A stretch of DNA of 6,892 nt, taken from assembly GCA_937879825.1 (NCBI GenBank), contig CALFMQ010000053.1:1-6892 (forward strand), read 5' to 3'. A model generated the notes under the pieces. The model was given only the letters and a program-made list of their open reading frames with translations, was not told the origin of the DNA and searched no databases. This document shows, piece by piece, positions 5,984 through 6,892 of the stretch. Within the stretch, counting starts at the first letter, position 1. Each line of letters begins with the position of its first letter. Position numbers and translations under genes: made by a program. The stretch comes from an uncultured Phycisphaerales bacterium (GTDB taxonomy: Bacteria > Planctomycetota > Phycisphaerae > Phycisphaerales > UBA1924).

Positions 5984-6850
5984 TCAACCCAGCGCCAGGC
6001 CGTCGTACGCCAGATTGATCCCCGCCGGCAGTTCGTCATCTACCACAGAATGACGCACCTCGTGCGCGATGTGCGTCAGCCAGGTCTGACGCGCACCGAC
6101 CCGCTCGGCAATCCCAACGGCCTGATCGATCGTCAGATGCGTCGGGTGATGCCGAAACCGCAGCCCGTCCAGCACGAGCGTGCCCAAACCCTCGAGCAAA
6201 CGCCACGAGTCCGTCGGAACCGCGCTCACATCCGTGCAATACGCCATCGGGAACGCCCCACCCATATCAGCACCCGTATCGCTCTCGATGCGGAAGCCCA
6301 GCACCGGCTGCTTGCCATGCAACAACGGAATCGGCGTGAACCGCAACCCGTACAGCGCAATCGCCCGCTCCGGCACGATCATGTTCGGGATGAGCGATGC
6401 CACGAACGAGTTGTTGATGTTCGCGTTGCGATCGAAGATGTGCCGGAAGGTGTTGCGCAGAAACCCCATCGTGTGCGCATCCGCATAGATATCAATCGGC
6501 GCGTTCATCACCGAGTTGAACCGGCGCACCTCATCCAAGCCGAAGGTGTGGTCCACATGGTTGTGCGTGTAGAGAATCGCGTCGCATCGGTTCAGGCGAT
6601 GCCGCAGCGCCTGCTGGCGCAGATCGGGCGTCGTGTCGATGAGCACGAGCCGATCCTTGCCCATCGGGTCCGTCCACCGCACCGCTGCGCCCGACCGCGT
6701 GCGATTGTCCCGCGGGTCATCCGATGTGCAGGTGTCGCACCCGCACGCGATGATGGGAATCCCCCCGGAGGTCCCGGTGCCGAGGAACAGGAACTGGGCG
6801 GATTGGGGGTGGGTGGGGCGGGGGGGATGGGGGGTGTGAGCGGGGGGCAC
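5984..6850 (-). CDS. PhnP-like metallo-beta-lactamase-fold hydrolase
   Basis: 288 residues. FLFLGTGTSGGIP at 20-32, then ACGCDTCTSDDPRDNRTRSG at 35-54, match the opening of PhnP-like proteins, where the cysteine cluster (here C36, C38, C41) binds a structural zinc. The catalytic motif THNHVDH at 95-101 (H96, H98, D100, H101) is intact, and H178, D207, H238, H260 and H263 are candidates for the remaining metal ligands. PhnP itself is a phosphoribosyl cyclic phosphodiesterase of phosphonate breakdown; no phn genes are seen, so the real substrate, probably a phosphodiester, is unknown. The first 17 residues are a Pro/His-rich extension encoded by a C-rich tract. I take GTG 6850 as the start: no later ATG, GTG or TTG codon occurs before the fold begins. 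The frame also stays open to the window edge, so a start beyond 6892 is possible. An ATG at 6852 is out of frame. Confidence 0.87.
   Translation of the reverse strand: MPPAHTPHPPRPTHPQSAQFLFLGTGTSGGIPIIACGCDTCTSDDPRDNRTRSGAAVRWTDPMGKDRLVLIDTTPDLRQQALRHRLNRCDAILYTHNHVDHTFGLDEVRRFNSVMNAPIDIYADAHTMGFLRNTFRHIFDRNANINNSFVASLIPNMIVPERAIALYGLRFTPIPLLHGKQPVLGFRIESDTGADMGGAFPMAYCTDVSAVPTDSWRLLEGLGTLVLDGLRFRHHPTHLTIDQAVGIAERVGARQTWLTHIAHEVRHSVVDDELPAGINLAYDGLALG
6805..6847 (+). repeat. G-quadruplex-forming G-tract cluster
   Basis: The plus strand has G-runs of 5, 3, 4, 7 and 6 (6805-6809, 6811-6813, 6815-6818, 6820-6826, 6829-6834) joined by loops of 1, 1, 1 and 2 nt, then a sixth run of 6 at 6842-6847. 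This is a textbook parallel quadruplex motif. It lies on the template strand across codons 2-16 of the hydrolase gene, where it encodes the Pro/His-rich extension. Confidence 0.8.
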
Positions 6851-6856
6851 ATCGCT

Positions 6857-6862
6857 AGAGTA
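6857..6862 (-). promoter_or_regulatory. Candidate -10 element for the MBL hydrolase, possibly leaderless
   Basis: TACTCT on the minus strand (4 of 6 matches to TATAAT) ends 6 nt before GTG 6850, so initiation would fall on the start codon. No convincing -35 is present within the window. The alternative is a normal leader using the purine run GGGAAGGG (6873-6866), 15 nt upstream of the GTG. Confidence 0.25.
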
Positions 6863-6872
6863 GGCCCTTCCC

Positions 6873-6890
6873 GGCCCCTCAGGAGGGGTC
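6873..6890. repeat. Inverted repeat upstream of the MBL hydrolase
   Basis: GGCCCCTC at 6873-6880 and GAGGGGTC at 6883-6890 are inverted copies with one mismatch (a G-T wobble) around a 2-nt centre. It lies 23-40 bp upstream of GTG 6850, so it could be an operator or a hairpin. On the plus strand AGGAGG (6881-6886) also looks like a Shine-Dalgarno for a gene starting just beyond the window. Confidence 0.4.
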
Positions 6891-6892
6891 AG

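Noticed and set aside
5984..6850. Naming the MBL hydrolase phnP
   Set aside because: The Cys cluster and metal motif match PhnP-like proteins, but no phosphonate genes are nearby and the family includes many uncharacterised members.

Overview
This is a GC-rich window (roughly two thirds G+C by eye) with C- and G-ending codons and seven closely packed protein genes. It is bacterial chromosomal DNA. The mix of genes, the Ala/Arg/Asp-rich proteins and the acidic orphan membrane protein would suit a Planctomycetota lineage such as Phycisphaerae, but this is an impression from style and was not tested. No rRNA, tRNA, CRISPR array or mobile element was seen, and no stretch over 300 bases lacks a gene.

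Layout. Positions 1-749 (minus) hold the N-terminal part of a zinc-ribbon class I SAM methyltransferase that runs off the left edge. A 42-bp divergent gap (750-791) separates it from a four-gene plus-strand operon: a C39/papain-like cysteine peptidase homologue (792-1589), a RimK-like ATP-grasp ligase with an RLAN-type N-terminal domain (1586-3055), a GCS2-type glutamate-cysteine ligase homologue (3052-4308) and an N-formylglutamate amidohydrolase family protein (4311-5027). The first two junctions are ATGA overlaps and the third is a 2-bp gap. The last gene converges on, and overlaps by 19 bp, a minus-strand gene for an orphan four-helix membrane protein (5009-5854). After 129 bp comes a PhnP-like metallo-beta-lactamase-fold hydrolase (5984-6850, minus).

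The operon is the main interest. It joins two unrelated kinds of ATP-dependent amide-bond-forming enzyme (ATP-grasp and glutamine-synthetase-like GCS2) with two unrelated amide hydrolases (cysteine peptidase and zinc amidohydrolase). This is the logic of a glutathione-like or peptide-tag pathway: one or both ligases join amino acids, perhaps through a glutamate side chain, and the hydrolases deblock, trim, transfer or recycle the product. The substrate cannot be read from sequence. Neighbourhoods linking such ligases to peptidases have been predicted in comparative genomics, but I know of no biochemical description of this exact four-gene set.

Regulation. The two genes flanking the divergent gap lack a Shine-Dalgarno motif and have a -10-like hexamer 7-8 nt before the start codon, which suggests leaderless transcripts. 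The hydrolase gene at the right edge has a similar but weaker arrangement. Its first codons also carry a very strong G-quadruplex motif on the opposite strand.
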